DNA of 64,000 nucleotides from Candidatus Falkowbacteria bacterium (GTDB lineage Bacteria; Patescibacteriota; Patescibacteriia; Patescibacteriales; Patescibacteriaceae), in assembly GCA_016699775.1 (NCBI GenBank), contig CP065010.1, positions 558,001 to 622,000 of the forward strand, in the 5' to 3' direction. Below the pieces are notes generated by a model, which was given only the letters and a program-made list of their open reading frames with translations, searched no databases and was not told the DNA's origin. Each line of letters begins with the position of its first letter. Positions within the stretch are counted from its first letter, which is position 1. Made by a program: the position numbers and the translations under genes. Below, one piece after another: positions 62,433 to 64,000 of the stretch.

Positions 62433-64000
62433 TTACCCCACTACTTTCCCACCAAACGTCTTGAGTAAATTATCAATCGCTGACGAATCAATACCAGCCG
62501 CTTCAACCGCTGCACTGGCTATTGTTGCTGGCTCTACGTCCAAGACATCTGATTTCATAGTATCTATGATAATTGCCTCTGGGTCAAGGACTGGGATAAT
62601 ACTCACAGATTGCCCTGAGATATCCTTAAGCAAACCTTCAACAAGGCCCTTAATAGCTGGGTCATTTAAACGATCATGATGAATCTTGTATTTAAAAGCC
62701 AATCTGATGGTATTATTCTCACCGGCAGTTGGGTTACACGATTTAATGACAAAAGCCAAAGAATGATTATGCTGTCTAATCCGAATTAATAGTTCCTGCC
62801 AAACATCATTCAAGGCGGCTTGGGTAAACATTAGTTGCTTATTTTCGGACGAACTTTGCCCAGACGATACATTTTGATTATTCAGAGTATTTCCTGCGGG
62901 TGCTGAACCTTTGGTACTTGGACGCACAGTCGAAGGTGTTGAGTACTGACTTTTTGGTTCACCTGTTGGTCCAAAACAAATATCAACAATCGCTAGTTCT
63001 AAAGGTAGTTGCGAAATCGGAGCGTCTTTTATCTCCCTACCCGCCACACTAAACCGTTCAATAATTGTTGAAATATCAACCAACTCAAATTTTGCAGTTA
63101 CATCAGTCAATCTACTTTCAATACTATCACCAAACTCCAAACCAGTTTTTATACCCGACGTAGGATTAATTTTTGCAAGCAGTGCCTGCCGAGCCATTTC
63201 CACAACATCTTGGGAAAATATTTTCAAATCAACGCCGTCATCAACTAATTGATTTACATAACCAACTGCCCCCGAAGCATCTTTAATCATCAAAAATTCT
63301 AAAAAAGTAATCGCTTCTTTGAGCAAACTACGAGGAATAACTAACTCAGCTTCAGCCAAGGTAATCATTGTTCCTTTGAGTGAATTACTCTCCCCTCCCA
63401 AGGAAATAATTTGCCCAAACAAACTCTCAGCATCACGCATATGTCCACCAGAATGTCTGGCCACAGCTTCAATCACTGCTGGTTCAATATTAATATCTTC
63501 ACTGGTCGCAATTCGTGTTAATTTTTTGACAATCTCGGCATAACCAATCTTTTTAAAATCAAAGCGCTGACAACGAGAGATAATCGTTAATGGCAATTTA
63601 TGAGCTTCCGTAGTGCAGAGGATAAACATCACGTGTACAGGAGGTTCTTCCATTATTTTTAATAAAGCATTAAAAGCAGCTGTTGAAAGCATGTGTGCTT
63701 CATCAATAATAAATACCTTATATTTTGAGCGAGATGGGGCAATACGAGCTGCAGCGATAATTGAATCACGAACATTATCAACGCCAGTGTGGCTCGCAGC
63801 ATCAATTTCAGAAATATCTAAGGAATTTCCCTGAGTAATTTCAAGACAACTTGGGCAAGCATTACACGGATCAGCACTTCCCTTTTTACGTTTTTGACAA
63901 TTAACAGATTTAGCTAAAAGCCTCGCCATGGTCGTTTTGCCAATAGCTCGTGGACCACAAAAAAGATAGGCATGAGCCAATCGGTCAGCAGTTATTTCAA
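62433..64000 (-). CDS. dnaX: DNA polymerase III subunit gamma/tau (5' end outside window)
   Basis: The window covers about 522 codons; the N-terminus is cut by the right edge (63980 is an internal TTG, as EITADRLAHAYLF reads through). Walker A GPRAIGKTTMARLLAKS, a zinc module with four Cys (CQKRKKGSADPCNACPSC), Walker B FIIDEAHML and the SRC sensor motif ISRCQRFDF. The C-terminal third (SKGSAPAGNTL ... onward) is the tau-type extension. Clamp loader subunit. Confidence 0.95.
   Translation of the reverse strand, partial: EITADRLAHAYLFCGPRAIGKTTMARLLAKSVNCQKRKKGSADPCNACPSCLEITQGNSLDISEIDAASHTGVDNVRDSIIAAARIAPSRSKYKVFIIDEAHMLSTAAFNALLKIMEEPPVHVMFILCTTEAHKLPLTIISRCQRFDFKKIGYAEIVKKLTRIATSEDINIEPAVIEAVARHSGGHMRDAESLFGQIISLGGESNSLKGTMITLAEAELVIPRSLLKEAITFLEFLMIKDASGAVGYVNQLVDDGVDLKIFSQDVVEMARQALLAKINPTSGIKTGLEFGDSIESRLTDVTAKFELVDISTIIERFSVAGREIKDAPISQLPLELAIVDICFGPTGEPKSQYSTPSTVRPSTKGSAPAGNTLNNQNVSSGQSSSENKQLMFTQAALNDVWQELLIRIRQHNHSLAFVIKSCNPTAGENNTIRLAFKYKIHHDRLNDPAIKGLVEGLLKDISGQSVSIIPVLDPEAIIIDTMKSDVLDVEPATIASAAVEAAGIDSSAIDNLLKTFGGKVVG

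Noticed and set aside
62433..63980. TTG at 63980 as start of dnaX
   Set aside because: The frame stays open to the window edge and reads EITADRLAHAYLF, typical of the middle of the gamma/tau N-terminal region.
1..64000. CRISPR array or insertion sequence
   Set aside because: No regularly spaced repeats of 24-40 bp and no transposase gene were seen; the only direct repeat of DGR type is TR/VR.

Overview
This 64 kb window looks like a chromosome segment of a Patescibacteria (CPR) bacterium. This is inferred from the AT-rich DNA, the str/S10/spc ribosomal gene order, small proteins with CPR-typical membrane and secretion families, sortase and FPKTG surface proteins, a truncated-looking metabolism, and a diversity-generating retroelement (DGR). 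TGA acts as a real stop (several ATGA start/stop overlaps), so this is not the UGA-glycine code of Gracilibacteria. Every supported gene lies on the minus strand except one, the DGR accessory gene avd.

Right to left, which is the direction of transcription: dnaX (cut by the right edge), a tRNA-Gln, and a small XRE regulator with a 24-bp palindrome. Next is a complete DGR: target gene with variable repeat (VR), template repeat (TR) with its own promoter and terminator, avd on the opposite strand, and reverse transcriptase. In the 118-bp TR/VR pair all 22 differences fall at TR adenines. After the DGR come a P-loop kinase, a cupin and hypotheticals, a secreted FPKTG protein, and a copper cluster (csoR with a perfect operator palindrome over its start codon, DUF305, copA, an HMA/TauE-type membrane protein, a cupredoxin, and a DUF1059 gene with an in-frame TAG).

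Positions 50,000 to 28,000 are dominated by cell-surface genes: hydrolase, DUF6629, FISUMP-repeat protein, CAP protein, FPKTG protein plus sortase, pilin, an MgtE membrane domain, an interrupted surface protein, a 1462-residue repeat protein, two tandem paralogues sharing its C-terminal module, a DUF916-like protein, and a dockerin plus two cohesin-type proteins. Positions 28,000 to 14,460 hold CYTH, aquaporin, a compact operon (DNA glycosylase, EamA, methyltransferase, EEP phosphatase/nuclease, DedA, glycosyltransferase, hydrolase, GIY-YIG), a sigma-region-4/HARE-HTH regulator, a VirD4/TraG-like ATPase with a membrane partner, DUF1361, a large glycosyltransferase and an M50 protease.

Positions 13,280-14,445 are a homopolymer-rich stretch that looks like an assembly artefact. 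Positions 13,187 to 1 are rpsL, rpsG, fusA, a hypothetical, tuf and rpsJ, then rplC through rplF (rplF cut by the left edge). A 200-nt structured leader ending in an intrinsic terminator separates rpsJ from rplC.

The sequence carries probable base errors: rpsJ and avd need a 1-base homopolymer correction, and two other genes carry in-frame stops. Many starts lack a Shine-Dalgarno sequence, and several have a -10 box only 6-13 nt upstream of ATG, suggesting leaderless mRNAs.
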